A DNA stretch of 64,000 nucleotides from Streptococcus sanguinis SK49 (lineage in GTDB: Bacteria > Bacillota > Bacilli > Lactobacillales > Streptococcaceae). Position 1 is the stretch's first letter, and each line of letters opens with the position of its first letter. The stretch lies in assembly GCF_000212815.1 (NCBI RefSeq), contig NZ_GL890985.1, forward strand, positions 1,077,198 through 1,141,197, read 5' to 3'. The notes below the pieces were generated by a model. It was not told the DNA's origin and did not search any database. It saw only the letters and a list, made by a program, of their open reading frames with translations. This document shows, piece after piece, positions 9,778 to 19,136 of the stretch. The translations under genes were made by a program, and so were the position numbers.

Positions 9778-10458
9778 ATGACTTATTTATCAGCTTTTAA
9801 ATCGGGCAATCTTGTAATCCCGAGTGCCCTTCTTTTGCATTTTAAGGACATCTTTGATTCCAGCGATGATTTTTTGGTCTGGCAGTTTTTCTATCTGCAA
9901 AATACGACTTCTCTGGAAGAGCTGGCGCCTAGTCAGATTGCGGAGAATATTGGCAAGACCCTGACGGAAGTCAATCGCTCTATGTCCCATCTGACGGAGA
10001 AAGGTCTCTTGCAGTATAAGACCATTGAGCTCAATGGAGAGACAGAGGTTATCTTTGATGCTTCGCCGGCTTTGGAAAAGCTGGATGAACTGCTGGCAGC
10101 AAAAAGCGGTCATCAGACTGTAGCAAAGGCGCCTCAGAATGTCTTGAAAGATTTGGTGGAGACCTTTCAGCAGGAGTTGGGCCGTCTCCTGACACCCTTT
10201 GAAATTGAGGACTTGACCAAGACTGTTCAAGACGACAAAACCAATCCTGACTTGGTCAAGGCTGCCCTTCGTGAAGCTGTGTTCAATGGCAAGGCCAACT
10301 GGAAGTATATTCAGGCTATCTTGCGCAATTGGCGTAAAGAAGGTATCACCACACTTGCTCAGGTAGAAGCCAAGCGGGAAGAACGTGAAGCAGCTAATCC
10401 TCAAAACGTGACAGTTTCAGATGATTTCCTCAATGCCATGAATTTGTGGAAGGACTGA
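9778..10458 (+). CDS. dnaD: DnaD-domain replication protein
   Basis: Encodes 226 residues. Residues 1-95 look like the winged-helix N-terminal domain. Residues 130-200 hold the DnaD/DnaB_2 helical domain, with LGRLLTPFEIEDLTKTV and the terminal YIQAILRNWRKEGI motif typical of the family. In Bacillus, DnaD helps DnaA and DnaB load the replicative helicase at oriC and during restart. GAGGTGAC precedes the start 8 nt after metA. A G+C-rich hairpin terminator follows the stop. Confidence 0.88.
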   Translation: MTYLSAFKSGNLVIPSALLLHFKDIFDSSDDFLVWQFFYLQNTTSLEELAPSQIAENIGKTLTEVNRSMSHLTEKGLLQYKTIELNGETEVIFDASPALEKLDELLAAKSGHQTVAKAPQNVLKDLVETFQQELGRLLTPFEIEDLTKTVQDDKTNPDLVKAALREAVFNGKANWKYIQAILRNWRKEGITTLAQVEAKREEREAANPQNVTVSDDFLNAMNLWKD

Positions 10459-10476
10459 CTTTATTTGATTTACAGC

Positions 10477-10508
10477 GGCCTGTTAGATATGACAGGCCCT
10501 TGGTTTTA
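10477..10508 (+). terminator. Terminator after the dnaD-type gene
   Basis: GGCCTGT (10477-10483), 8-nt loop, ACAGGCC (10492-10498), then CTTGGTTTTA. The stem is perfect and the U-tract is imperfect. Confidence 0.7.
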
Positions 10509-10525
10509 TAAAAAAGGAGAAAAGT

Positions 10526-11314
10526 ATGACGTATCAATTGCCAAAAGTCTGGTCTGCTGCGGACAGCGACCAAGGGAAATTTTCAGGTATCAATCAGCCT
10601 ACTGCTGGCGCACGCTTTGAGCAGAAGCTTCCTGTCGGTAAAGAGCCTTTTCAGCTTTATTCACTTGGGACTCCAAATGGGGTCAAGGTGACGATTATGT
10701 TGGAGGAACTACTGGCAGCAGGGGTGACAGAGGCAGTCTATGACCTCTATAAGATCAGCATCATGGATGGCGACCAGTTTGGCTCAGATTTTGTGAAAAT
10801 CAATCCCAACTCCAAGATTCCGGCATTGTTGGATCAGTCAGGTCATAAGCCGATTCCTGTCTTTGAATCAGCAAATATCCTGCTCTATCTGGCAGAGAAG
10901 TTTGGAAAGCTGATTCCGTCAGATTTGTCCGGTCGAACTGAGGTGCTCAACTGGCTCTTCTGGCAGACAGGAGCGGCGCCCTTCTTGGGAGGCGGATTTG
11001 GTCATTTCTTTAACTATGCTCCAGAAAAGCTAGAATACCCTATTAACCGCTTTACGATGGAAGCCAAGCGACAGCTGGATTTATTGGACAAAGAATTAGC
11101 CAAGAAAGCTTATATAGCTGGAGATGACTACAGTATTGCTGATATTGCTATCTGGTCTTGGTATGGGCAGTTGGTGCAGGATAAGATCTATCCAGGCGCA
11201 GCTGAGTTCTTGGATGCCACCTCCTACAAACACTTATCTGCTTGGGCGGAGAAGATTGCAGCTCGTCCGGCAGTCCAGAGTGGTTTAGCTGCCGAGTATC
11301 AGGAAATCAAATAA
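10526..11314 (+). CDS. yghU: YghU-like glutathione-dependent disulfide-bond oxidoreductase (GST superfamily)
   Basis: Encodes 262 residues. After an N-terminal extension (about 1-45) comes a thioredoxin-like domain with FQLYSLGTPNGVKVTIMLEE and the glutathione-binding NPNSKIPAL and FESANILLYLAEKFG segments. A helical GST C-terminal domain from about residue 135 includes YSIADIAIWSWYGQL. This order is typical of nu-class YghU/YfcG proteins, which reduce disulfides or peroxides with glutathione. GGAGAAAAGT precedes the ATG. Some streptococci make or import glutathione, so the cofactor is plausible. It is a single-gene unit between two terminators. Confidence 0.88.
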   Translation: MTYQLPKVWSAADSDQGKFSGINQPTAGARFEQKLPVGKEPFQLYSLGTPNGVKVTIMLEELLAAGVTEAVYDLYKISIMDGDQFGSDFVKINPNSKIPALLDQSGHKPIPVFESANILLYLAEKFGKLIPSDLSGRTEVLNWLFWQTGAAPFLGGGFGHFFNYAPEKLEYPINRFTMEAKRQLDLLDKELAKKAYIAGDDYSIADIAIWSWYGQLVQDKIYPGAAEFLDATSYKHLSAWAEKIAARPAVQSGLAAEYQEIK

Positions 11315-11355
11315 AAAAGTGATGGGCAGGACACCCCATCATCAAGTGGCGAGAC

Positions 11356-11384
11356 AAAATCAGTTTATCAACAGGCTGATTTTT
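11356..11384 (+). terminator. Terminator after yghU
   Basis: AAAATCAG (11356-11363), 12-nt loop, CTGATTTT (11376-11383), then CTTTC. A second G+C-rich hairpin without a U-tract (GATGGG...CCCATC, about 11322-11341) lies just upstream. Confidence 0.65.
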
Positions 11385-11414
11385 CTTTCGTTGCTTTTTT
11401 TATACCCTTAAAAA

Positions 11415-11423
11415 TGATATACT
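11415..11423 (+). promoter_or_regulatory. Extended -10 promoter of the trmK operon
   Basis: TGATATACT is a one-mismatch extended -10, 32 nt before the trmK ATG. No clear -35 is seen. Confidence 0.5.
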
Positions 11424-11454
11424 GAATAGAAGAATGTTTAGAAAAGAGTAAGCA

Positions 11455-12144
11455 ATGCAAAAAAAGACTATTTCCCAGCGCTTGGAGCGAGTGGCTGCTT
11501 TTGTGCCGGATGGGGCAAAGTTGCTGGATGTTGGGAGCGATCACGCCTATCTGCCTATTAACCTGATTCAGGAAGGACGGATTGAGAAGGCTCTGGCCGG
11601 TGAAGTGATAGAGGGGCCTTTTCAGTCTGCCCAGAAAAATGTGGCAGAGCATGGGCTGACGGAGCAGATTGAGGTTCGCTTGGCCAATGGTCTGGCGGCT
11701 TTGGAAGCAGAAGATCAGATCGACACCATCGTTATCGCTGGCATGGGTGGTCGCTTGATTTCAGAGATTTTGGAAAATGGTAGAGCTAAGCTTGGATCTA
11801 TTTCCCGCTTGGTTCTGCAGCCCAATAACCGAGAGGATGAGCTTCGCAGCTGGCTGGTATCTAACGGCTTTCGTTTGCTGGCTGAGGAAGTCTTAGAAGA
11901 ATCTGGTAAGTTTTACGAAATCTTAGTGGCAGAAGCTGGCCAGCAAACTTTGACAGAGCAAGAAAAGCGTTTCGGACCTTTTTTGATGAAGCAACAGTCA
12001 CCTGCTTTTCAGCTAAGATGGCAGAAAGAACTGAAGAAACTTGAAGGAGCTCTAGTTCATATCCCAGAAAAAAATGAGCTGGAACGCTCTGCTATGTCTC
12101 AAAAAATCGAAAGTATCAAGGAGGTGCTCCATGCTAGCAAGTAA
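11455..12144 (+). CDS. trmK: tRNA (adenine22-N1)-methyltransferase
   Basis: Encodes 229 residues with a class I SAM motif [13 protein letters not shown] near 22-34, followed by IAGMGGRLI near 96 and LQPNN near 121. These are hallmarks of TrmK (YqfN), which makes m1A22 in some tRNAs. The C-terminal part is a helical domain, as in the family. Its end overlaps the downstream Nif3-like gene by 14 nt. The trmK-nif3 pairing is conserved in Firmicutes, which supports both calls. Confidence 0.92.
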   Translation: MQKKTISQRLERVAAFVPDGAKLLDVGSDHAYLPINLIQEGRIEKALAGEVIEGPFQSAQKNVAEHGLTEQIEVRLANGLAALEAEDQIDTIVIAGMGGRLISEILENGRAKLGSISRLVLQPNNREDELRSWLVSNGFRLLAEEVLEESGKFYEILVAEAGQQTLTEQEKRFGPFLMKQQSPAFQLRWQKELKKLEGALVHIPEKNELERSAMSQKIESIKEVLHASK

Positions 12145-12928
12145 AATCATCGCCCGTTATGAAGCCTACTGCCCGCAAGAACTGTCCATGGAGGGCGACA
12201 TTTCTGGCCAGCAAATCGGGACTTTGGATAAAGAAGTAGCCAAGGTTCTAGTGGCGCTGGATATTCGTGAGCAGACAGTGGCGGAGGCTATTGAGGCAGG
12301 TGCTGGACTGATTATCGTTAAGCATGCGCCTATCTTTCGCCCTCTTAAGGACCTAGTGGCGGATAAGGCGCAAAATCAAATGATTTTAGACCTCATCAAG
12401 CATGATATTGCTGTCTATGTCAGCCATACCAATATTGATGTCGTGGAAGACGGGCTAAATGACTGGTTCTGTCAGCTTTTAGAGATTGAGGAGACAAGTT
12501 TTCTCAGTCAGACGGGGCCAGATCACGGTATTGGTCGCGTGGGGAAGATTGCTCCTCAGACCTTTGGGGACTTTGCGGCTAAGGTCAAGGCAAGTTTTGG
12601 ACTAGATAGTTTGCGTATGGTCACTTATGAAGAAGCAGACCTCGAACGCGTCATTGAGCGTGTGGCTATCTGTGGTGGCAGCGGTCAGTCCTTTTATTCG
12701 GAGGCCATTGCCAAGGGAGCGCAGGTCTACATTACAGGTGATATTTACTATCATACTGCTCAGGAAATGCTGACAGAAGGTCTTTTGGCGCTGGATCCTG
12801 GACATCATATCGAGGTTCTTTTCACGGAAAAATTAAAAGAAAAGCTTGACACTTGGAAGGCAGAAGAAGGCTGGGAGATTGAGATTCTGGCTAGTCAGGC
12901 TTCGACCAATCCTTTCCGGCATATTTGA
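12131..12928 (+). CDS. Nif3-like dinuclear metal centre protein (YqfO type)
   Basis: Encodes 265 residues. ATG 12131 is preferred over the frame start at 12074 because AAGGAGGTG stands directly ahead of it and [15 protein letters not shown] aligns with the family start. Metal-binding segments are IIVKHAPIF near 64, SHTNIDV near 98, and [10 protein letters not shown] and LDPGHHIE near 200-225. Length matches short Nif3 proteins without the central insert. The biochemical role is still unclear in the literature. GTP cyclohydrolase-like activity has been proposed for some members. It overlaps trmK and is followed after 11 nt by the FAD oxidoreductase. Confidence 0.88.
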   Translation: MLASKIIARYEAYCPQELSMEGDISGQQIGTLDKEVAKVLVALDIREQTVAEAIEAGAGLIIVKHAPIFRPLKDLVADKAQNQMILDLIKHDIAVYVSHTNIDVVEDGLNDWFCQLLEIEETSFLSQTGPDHGIGRVGKIAPQTFGDFAAKVKASFGLDSLRMVTYEEADLERVIERVAICGGSGQSFYSEAIAKGAQVYITGDIYYHTAQEMLTEGLLALDPGHHIEVLFTEKLKEKLDTWKAEEGWEIEILASQASTNPFRHI

Positions 12929-12939
12929 GAGGGAGCGAC

Positions 12940-14034
12940 ATGAAAAAAGTAGCAGTGATTGGAGCTGGGATTGTTGGCTCAACAGCCGCTTACTATCTAT
13001 CCAAATCCCCAGATGTGGAAGTGACTGTCTTTGATGATGGCAAGGGGCAGGCAACCAAGGCAGCCGCTGGCATAATCAGTCCATGGTTTTCCAAACGTCG
13101 TAACAAGGCTTGGTACAGGATGGCTCGTCTAGGCGCTGATTTTTATCAGGATCTGATTGCGGATTTGAAAGCGGCTGGTATCCAGACAGACTTTTACCAA
13201 CAGACAGGTGTTTATCTGCTGAAAAAGGATGAAAGCAAGCTGCAGGAACTTTATGATTTGGCTGCTAATCGTCGGGAAGAGTCGCCCTTAATAGGGGACT
13301 TGAGTCTTCTCAGCAGTCAAGAAGCCCAGAAGAAATTTCCAGACTTGCAAGGCTTTGAGCGACTTCTCTATGCTTCTGGCGGTGCCCGTGTGGAGGGAGC
13401 ACTCTTGACGGAGACGCTTCTGAAAGCCAGTAAGGCAGAACTGGTTGAGAAAAAGGTAAACTTGACAGTAGAAAGAGAGCAACTTCTTGTGGACGGACGC
13501 AGCTTTGACTGTGTTATCTTAGCTGTGGGGGCTTGGCTGGGAGAAATCTTGCAGCCACTGGGCTATAAGACAGATGTTCAGCCGCAAAAGGGACAGCTGT
13601 GTGATTTTAAGCTGGCTGAGCAGACGGATGATTACCCTGTTGTTATGCCTGAGGGCGAGCTGGATATCATTCCCTTTCTGGCAGGCAAGGTCAGCGTCGG
13701 TGCCAGTCATGAAAATGATCAGGGCTTTGATTTGACGGTAGATAAGAAAGTGCTGGATCAATTGCAGCAAGAAGCAGAAGCTTATTTGCCAAGGCTGTCT
13801 AAAGCAGAGATTTTAGGCGAGCGCGTGGGAACGCGGGCTTATACCAGTGACTTTGCGCCTTTCTTTGGGTCTGTTCCAGACTTGCCGTGTGTCTACGCTG
13901 CCAGTGGATTAGGATCTTCTGGTCTGACAACTGGCCCGCTCATCGGACGTCAATTGGCTCAGATGGCTCTAGGAGAAGCGGGGGTGCTGAATCCAGTTGA
14001 CTATCCTATTGAGAGGTATGTGGAGAAGGTTTGA
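12940..14034 (+). CDS. FAD-dependent oxidoreductase of the DAO family
   Basis: The 364-residue product starts with the dinucleotide-binding VIGAGIVGSTAAYYLS at 5-20 and has the FDDGKGQATKAAAGIISP segment near 35-52. A C-terminal ASGLGSSGLTTGPLIG near 328 completes the FAD site. This is the D-amino-acid oxidase/glycine oxidase fold, and the amine substrate is unknown. ATG 12940 is chosen because GAGGGAGCGAC precedes it, while the earlier frame start at 12925 lies inside the previous gene. It belongs to the trmK transcript, and the Nudix gene starts 1 nt after its stop. Confidence 0.85.
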   Translation: MKKVAVIGAGIVGSTAAYYLSKSPDVEVTVFDDGKGQATKAAAGIISPWFSKRRNKAWYRMARLGADFYQDLIADLKAAGIQTDFYQQTGVYLLKKDESKLQELYDLAANRREESPLIGDLSLLSSQEAQKKFPDLQGFERLLYASGGARVEGALLTETLLKASKAELVEKKVNLTVEREQLLVDGRSFDCVILAVGAWLGEILQPLGYKTDVQPQKGQLCDFKLAEQTDDYPVVMPEGELDIIPFLAGKVSVGASHENDQGFDLTVDKKVLDQLQQEAEAYLPRLSKAEILGERVGTRAYTSDFAPFFGSVPDLPCVYAASGLGSSGLTTGPLIGRQLAQMALGEAGVLNPVDYPIERYVEKV

Positions 14035-14035
14035 T

Positions 14036-14506
14036 ATGACAGAAACTATTTTGAATTGGGTCAATATTTGTGTGAAAAAAGATGAAGAAATCCTACTGCT
14101 TAATCGCCAGCATGATAACTTTAAAGGGTGGATACAACCAGGCGGGAAGGTGGAGTTTCCAGAATCTTTCTTCGAAGCTGCAAGGCGCGAATTAAAAGAA
14201 GAAACGGAGCTGACTGCTCTAAACATGGAATTGAAGGGGATTTCAGGCTTCACTAATCCGAGTAAAAAAGAACGGTATGTGTATTACGATTTTCTTTGTA
14301 CTGCCTTTGAGGGGCAAGTCAGGGGAAACGCTCATGAAGGAGAGCAAAAATGGTGGAAGATTTCCGAACTTGACCAAATAGATATGCAGGACGACATACG
14401 TGAACGTCTGCCTCTCTACTGGCGGAAAGGATCTTTTGAGCGGATTCATTACTGGAATGAGGAAAAACACTGTATCGGGGAAACCAAGACGATTTTGTAT
14501 GATTGA
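14036..14506 (+). CDS. Nudix hydrolase
   Basis: The 156-residue protein has a Nudix box around residues 38-61 (GGKVEFPESFFEAARRELKE...). The consensus glycine near its end is replaced by glutamate (EETEL for EExGL), a conservative change seen in some members. The family cleaves nucleoside diphosphates linked to X. The YDFLCTAFEGQ segment suggests a MutT/8-oxo-dGTPase-like enzyme, but the substrate is not certain. The start is ATG 14036, 1 nt after the oxidoreductase stop. The longer frame from 13997 would overlap that gene for no reason. Confidence 0.85.
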   Translation: MTETILNWVNICVKKDEEILLLNRQHDNFKGWIQPGGKVEFPESFFEAARRELKEETELTALNMELKGISGFTNPSKKERYVYYDFLCTAFEGQVRGNAHEGEQKWWKISELDQIDMQDDIRERLPLYWRKGSFERIHYWNEEKHCIGETKTILYD

Positions 14507-14528
14507 TTTTAGAGGATAAGGAGAAGTT

Positions 14529-15353
14529 ATGGACTGGTTACGATCGCAGCCTGTGGTTATGCAGGCATTCTTGGCTGGGCTTTTTACATGGGGGTGTACT
14601 ATTGTAGGCTCAGCTGTTGTATTTTTCTTTAAAAAAGTCAGTCGCAAGCTGCTGGATATTATGATGGGCTTTGCGGCAGGCGTTATGATTGCGGCTTCCT
14701 TTTGGTCGCTTCTGGCGCCGTCGATTGAATATGCCCAAAGTTCTTATGGCAAGCTGTCCTGGCTGCCGGCAGCGATTGGTTTTTTAGTGGGAGGTTTTTT
14801 CCTGCGGCTGATTGATGCGGTGGTGCCTCACTTGCACTTGAGCAAGGATATTTCGGAGGCTGAGAGTGTTTCTGAGCATAGCCGCAAGAAGCTATCCAAG
14901 ACAGCCCTGCTCTTCTTAGCCATTACCATTCACAATTTTCCAGAAGGTTTGGCAGTCGGAGTAGCCTTTGGTGCTTTGGCCGCCAATCCTAGTCCGGAAG
15001 CCTTTGTCGGCGCGATTGGCCTAGCTTTGGGAATTGGCCTGCAGAATGTTCCAGAAGGAGCGGCTCTGTCCATTCCGATTCGGACGGACGGCAAGTCTCG
15101 GCTTAAAGCCTTTTACTGGGGTTCCATGTCTGCGATTGTAGAGCCAATCGGGGCTGTTCTTGGGGCAGTTGCTGTTATGGCCATGACGGCGATTCTGCCC
15201 TATGCCCTATCCTTTGCAGCAGGCGCAATGGTTTTCGTGGTGGTAGAGGAGCTGATACCGGATTCGCAAACCAATGGCAATACTGATGTGGCGACTTTGG
15301 GTCTCATGGTGGGCTTTGTTCTCATGATGGTCTTGGATGTGGCTTTGGGTTGA
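14529..15353 (+). CDS. ZIP-family divalent metal transporter
   Basis: Encodes 274 residues with eight predicted transmembrane helices. The paired metal-site motifs of ZIP proteins are present: HNFPEGLAVGVAFG in helix 4 (near residue 137) and QNVPEGAALS in helix 5 (near 174). A histidine-containing loop, VPHLHLSKD, lies near 98. ZIP carriers import zinc, manganese or iron into the cytoplasm. GAUGGAGAA-type ribosome site (AAGGAGAAGTT) precedes the ATG. It closes the trmK-to-ZIP gene run, with a strong terminator after it. Confidence 0.88.
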   Translation: MDWLRSQPVVMQAFLAGLFTWGCTIVGSAVVFFFKKVSRKLLDIMMGFAAGVMIAASFWSLLAPSIEYAQSSYGKLSWLPAAIGFLVGGFFLRLIDAVVPHLHLSKDISEAESVSEHSRKKLSKTALLFLAITIHNFPEGLAVGVAFGALAANPSPEAFVGAIGLALGIGLQNVPEGAALSIPIRTDGKSRLKAFYWGSMSAIVEPIGAVLGAVAVMAMTAILPYALSFAAGAMVFVVVEELIPDSQTNGNTDVATLGLMVGFVLMMVLDVALG

Positions 15354-15368
15354 TGCCAACTTGGAATC

Positions 15369-15409
15369 AAAGAGCGGAAGAAAGCGGAATTTCCGCTCTT
15401 ATTCTTTTA
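15369..15409 (+). terminator. Terminator after the ZIP transporter gene
   Basis: AAGAGCGGAA (15370-15379), 11-nt loop, TTCCGCTCTT (15391-15400), then ATTCTTTT. Confidence 0.75.
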
Positions 15410-15428
15410 TTTAAAGGTAGTGAAAAGG

Positions 15429-15457
15429 ATGACATCCGCTTTCAAAAATGGTAGAAT
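15429..15457 (+). promoter_or_regulatory. Promoter of the rml genes
   Basis: ATGACA (15429-15434), 17-nt spacer, TAGAAT (15452-15457) with TG two bases upstream (TGG-TAGAAT). It lies 30 nt before rmlA. Confidence 0.6.
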
Positions 15458-15487
15458 AAGGAGAATACATTAAGAGAGGAAACTCAT

Positions 15488-16357
15488 ATGAAAGGTATTA
15501 TTCTTGCAGGTGGTTCTGGTACACGTTTGTACCCATTGACCCGCGCTGCGTCAAAACAGCTCATGCCGGTTTATGACAAACCCATGATTTATTATCCACT
15601 GTCAACTCTTATGCTGGCTGGTATCAAGGACATCTTGATTATCTCCACTCCGACGGATCTGCCTCGTTTTGAGGATCTGCTGGGAGATGGCTCTGAGTTT
15701 GGTATCAAGCTCTCTTATGCAGAGCAGCCAAGTCCGGACGGGCTGGCACAAGCCTTTATCATTGGGGCTGATTTCATTGGAGATGACCGCGTGGCGCTGA
15801 TTCTTGGGGATAATATTTACCATGGACCAGGTCTGAGTAAAATGCTCCAAAATGCTGCTGCTAAGGAAAAAGGAGCAACTGTTTTTGGCTACCATGTCAA
15901 GGATCCAGAACGCTTTGGTGTAGTAGAATTTGATGAGAATATGAATGCTATTTCCATCGAAGAAAAACCAGAACAGCCGCGCTCTAACTATGCAGTGACA
16001 GGACTGTATTTCTACGATAATGATGTTGTAGAGATTGCCAAGAATATTAAGCCAAGTCCTCGCGGAGAACTGGAAATCACTGACGTTAACAAGGCTTACT
16101 TGGATCGTGGCGATTTGTCTGTTGAGCTTATGGGACGTGGTTTTGCCTGGTTGGATACAGGTACCCACGAAAGTCTCTTAGAGGCAGCTCAATATATCGA
16201 AACAGTTCAGCGGATGCAGAACGTTCAGGTGGCAAATCTAGAAGAAATTGCCTATCGTATGGGCTATATCACTAAAGAGCAAGTGCATGAATTGGCGCAG
16301 CCATTGAAAAAGAATGAGTATGGCCACTATCTCTTGCGTTTGATTGGAGAAGAATAA
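15488..16357 (+). CDS. rmlA: Glucose-1-phosphate thymidylyltransferase
   Basis: Encodes 289 residues, the standard RmlA length. It joins dTTP and glucose-1-phosphate to give dTDP-glucose, the first step of dTDP-L-rhamnose synthesis. The nucleotide-binding start [16 protein letters not shown] is at residues 3-18, with the EKP loop ([10 protein letters not shown]) near 160 and [12 protein letters not shown] near 224. AGAGAGGAAAC precedes the ATG. rmlC follows after 4 nt. In streptococci dTDP-rhamnose feeds cell-wall rhamnose polysaccharide and other surface glycans. Confidence 0.97.
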   Translation: MKGIILAGGSGTRLYPLTRAASKQLMPVYDKPMIYYPLSTLMLAGIKDILIISTPTDLPRFEDLLGDGSEFGIKLSYAEQPSPDGLAQAFIIGADFIGDDRVALILGDNIYHGPGLSKMLQNAAAKEKGATVFGYHVKDPERFGVVEFDENMNAISIEEKPEQPRSNYAVTGLYFYDNDVVEIAKNIKPSPRGELEITDVNKAYLDRGDLSVELMGRGFAWLDTGTHESLLEAAQYIETVQRMQNVQVANLEEIAYRMGYITKEQVHELAQPLKKNEYGHYLLRLIGEE

Positions 16358-16361
16358 GAAA

Positions 16362-16955
16362 ATGACGGAACAATTTTTTGATAAGGAATTAGCAGCGCGT
16401 GAGGTTCCTGGAATTCCAGGAATGATGGAGTTCGATATCCCTGTTCGTGGGGACAACCGAGGCTGGTTTAAGGAGAATTTCCAAAAGGAAAAAATGCTGC
16501 CGCTAGGCTTTCCTGAAAGCTTCTTTGCAGAAGGAAAACTACAAAATAATGTCAGCTTTTCTCGTAAAAATGTCCTGCGTGGTCTTCATGCTGAGCCCTG
16601 GGACAAGTACATCTCTGTTGCAGATGACGGCAAGGTGCTGGGATCTTGGGTAGACCTGCGTGAAGGTGAGACTTTTGGCAATACCTACCAGACAGTAATC
16701 GATGCCAGCAAGGGGATTTTTGTGCCACGTGGCGTCGCCAACGGCTTCCAAGTCCTTTCTGACACCGTTTCTTATAGCTATCTGGTGAATGACTACTGGG
16801 CTTTGGAACTCAAACCGAAGTATGCCTTTGTCAACTATGCAGACCCAGCTTTAGGCATCCAGTGGGAAAACTTAGAAGCAGCAGAAGTCTCAGAAGCAGA
16901 CAAGAACCATCCATTACTCAAGGATGTCAAACCTCTAAGAAAAGAAGATTTGTAA
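16362..16955 (+). CDS. rmlC: dTDP-4-dehydrorhamnose 3,5-epimerase
   Basis: Encodes 197 residues, as in pneumococcal RmlC. It epimerises dTDP-4-keto-6-deoxyglucose at C3 and C5. The cupin-fold segments are GDNRGWFKENF near 27, the catalytic-histidine stretch VLRGLHAEPWDKY near 68-80, and VPRGVANGFQ near 121. I prefer ATG 16362 to the frame start at 16344 because it begins 4 nt after rmlA and AGAAGAATAAGA lies just ahead. No terminator separates it from rmlB, but a folded element of about 137 bp intervenes. Confidence 0.95.
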   Translation: MTEQFFDKELAAREVPGIPGMMEFDIPVRGDNRGWFKENFQKEKMLPLGFPESFFAEGKLQNNVSFSRKNVLRGLHAEPWDKYISVADDGKVLGSWVDLREGETFGNTYQTVIDASKGIFVPRGVANGFQVLSDTVSYSYLVNDYWALELKPKYAFVNYADPALGIQWENLEAAEVSEADKNHPLLKDVKPLRKEDL

Positions 16956-17039
16956 AAAAGAATTCTTTTCTGATGCATTAATTAATACTGAAACATATGA
17001 TTAAGCTCAGCTCCTATCCGAGCGAAGCGAGTGGAAGAA

Positions 17040-17176
17040 ATAATTGCCGCTGTGGTGTAAGTCATGTAACAAATTATTTAGTTTGTTACATGACAGGGGA
17101 TTTTTGAGACTTTAGGCTCAAAAATAAGCAATGAAACCGGAGGTTTGCTTGCGTCCCCACCACCTAAGGCAATTAT
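17040..17176. repeat. Multi-branched inverted-repeat element between rmlC and rmlB
   Basis: Outer arms ATAATTGCC (17040-17048) and GGCAATTAT (17168-17176) pair perfectly, backed by GTGGTG (17052-17057) with CACCAC (17158-17163). Inside are a 13-bp perfect hairpin (17061-17073 with 17082-17094), a GGGG/CCCC pairing (17096-17099 with 17155-17158, sharing one base with the outer pairing), a 9-bp hairpin (17100-17108 with 17117-17125), and a GCAA/TTGC plus AAACC/GGTTT hairpin (17128-17152). It has no meaningful open frame. It could be a miniature transposable element or a structured RNA in the rml transcript. Confidence 0.7.
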
Positions 17177-17187
17177 AAAAAAGTTAA

Positions 17188-18243
<1,056 letters not shown>

Positions 18244-18293
18244 GAATAGGCTATCTATGATGAGCCTTGTAAAACTAGCGCTATGTGATTGAG

Positions 18294-18323
18294 AGGCTGG
18301 GATTATCTGTCCCAGCCTTTTCT
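18294..18323 (+). terminator. Terminator after rmlB
   Basis: AGGCTGGGA (18294-18302), 7-nt loop, TCCCAGCCT (18310-18318), then TTTTCT. The stem is perfect at 9 bp. Confidence 0.85.
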
Positions 18324-18446
18324 CACAGGATTGTTAGCTTTTTAATATGTTTGTTACAGAAAATTATGCAAAAATAGTGTAAAATAAGATAAATCCTTGC
18401 TGTGTTTTTAGCTAAGGGGATTTTCTCAAATTAAAGGAATACAAAC

Positions 18447-19046
18447 ATGAAAATGGTAAAAAGAGTAGTGGGAATTGCTTTGGTGCTGTTGCTTGCAGCG
18501 GTGCTGTTTCTGGTTCCTGCATCTGTTAATCAAAGTGAACAATTAAAGAATGTTCAAGGCAGTGCTTCCTGGATGAGCATTATTGAGCCAGCTTTGAGCA
18601 ATGCCAATGTGACGGCTCAGGGAGTCAGCACAGAGGTATCTCTCAATAGCGTCCAGCTCAATCAAGTGCTCAAGTCTTCTCTAACCGACTCTGAGAATCA
18701 GGAGCTGCTGAACAGTGTTTACAGCATTGAAGGAAATAAGCTGCGCATCCAGTATCCAGTCAAACTGCTCTTTATCGACAGTAAGCTGGACCTAGAGGTG
18801 GATGTGACGGTGAGAGATAATGTCTTGCACATCACAATTGATAGTGCCAAGCTAGGCTCTCTTCCTATCCCTAAATCTTGGGTGACAGGCATGCTGAAGC
18901 AACAAATGCAGGCCTCTAATTCATCTATCACAACGGAGGGAGATAGTTTCCTTCTAGCTCTGCCGCAGAGTCAATTCAGCATTAATAAAATCAGCTTCCA
19001 GAACGGTGCTGCTAAAATCCAGTTCAGCATGGGTTATGGAATCTAA
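18447..19046 (+). CDS. Small secreted or membrane-anchored protein (YpmS/DUF2140-like)
   Basis: The 199-residue product starts with KR and a single hydrophobic segment at residues 8-24, which is an uncleaved anchor or signal peptide. The rest is an extracellular beta-rich domain with SLNSVQLNQVLKSSL, GNKLRIQYPVKLLFID and the paired repeat-like DLEVDVTVRDNVLHITIDSAKLG. This layout resembles YpmS/DUF2140 proteins of Firmicutes, whose role is unknown. It is a single-gene unit bounded by terminators. The family call is tentative. Confidence 0.65.
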   Translation: MKMVKRVVGIALVLLLAAVLFLVPASVNQSEQLKNVQGSASWMSIIEPALSNANVTAQGVSTEVSLNSVQLNQVLKSSLTDSENQELLNSVYSIEGNKLRIQYPVKLLFIDSKLDLEVDVTVRDNVLHITIDSAKLGSLPIPKSWVTGMLKQQMQASNSSITTEGDSFLLALPQSQFSINKISFQNGAAKIQFSMGYGI

Positions 19047-19052
19047 AAAAGA

Positions 19053-19097
19053 AAACTTCATTTGAGGAGGAGTCTTTCCGAATCAAATGGAGTTTTT
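19053..19097 (+). terminator. Terminator after the DUF2140-like gene
   Basis: AAACTTCATTTGA (19053-19065) pairs with TCAAATGGAGTTT (19083-19095) over 13 positions with one G-U pair. A run of five T follows. Confidence 0.8.
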
Positions 19098-19136
19098 ATA
19101 CTATTAGTTGAGCAGTAGCATTGTGAGGGAGAAAAG

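Noticed and set aside
9790-10404. 204-codon minus-strand frame inside the dnaD-type gene
   Set aside because: Antisense shadow of a good DnaD-domain gene; the translation shows no family pattern.
15602-16168. 188-codon minus-strand frame inside rmlA
   Set aside because: Antisense shadow of rmlA with no domain pattern.
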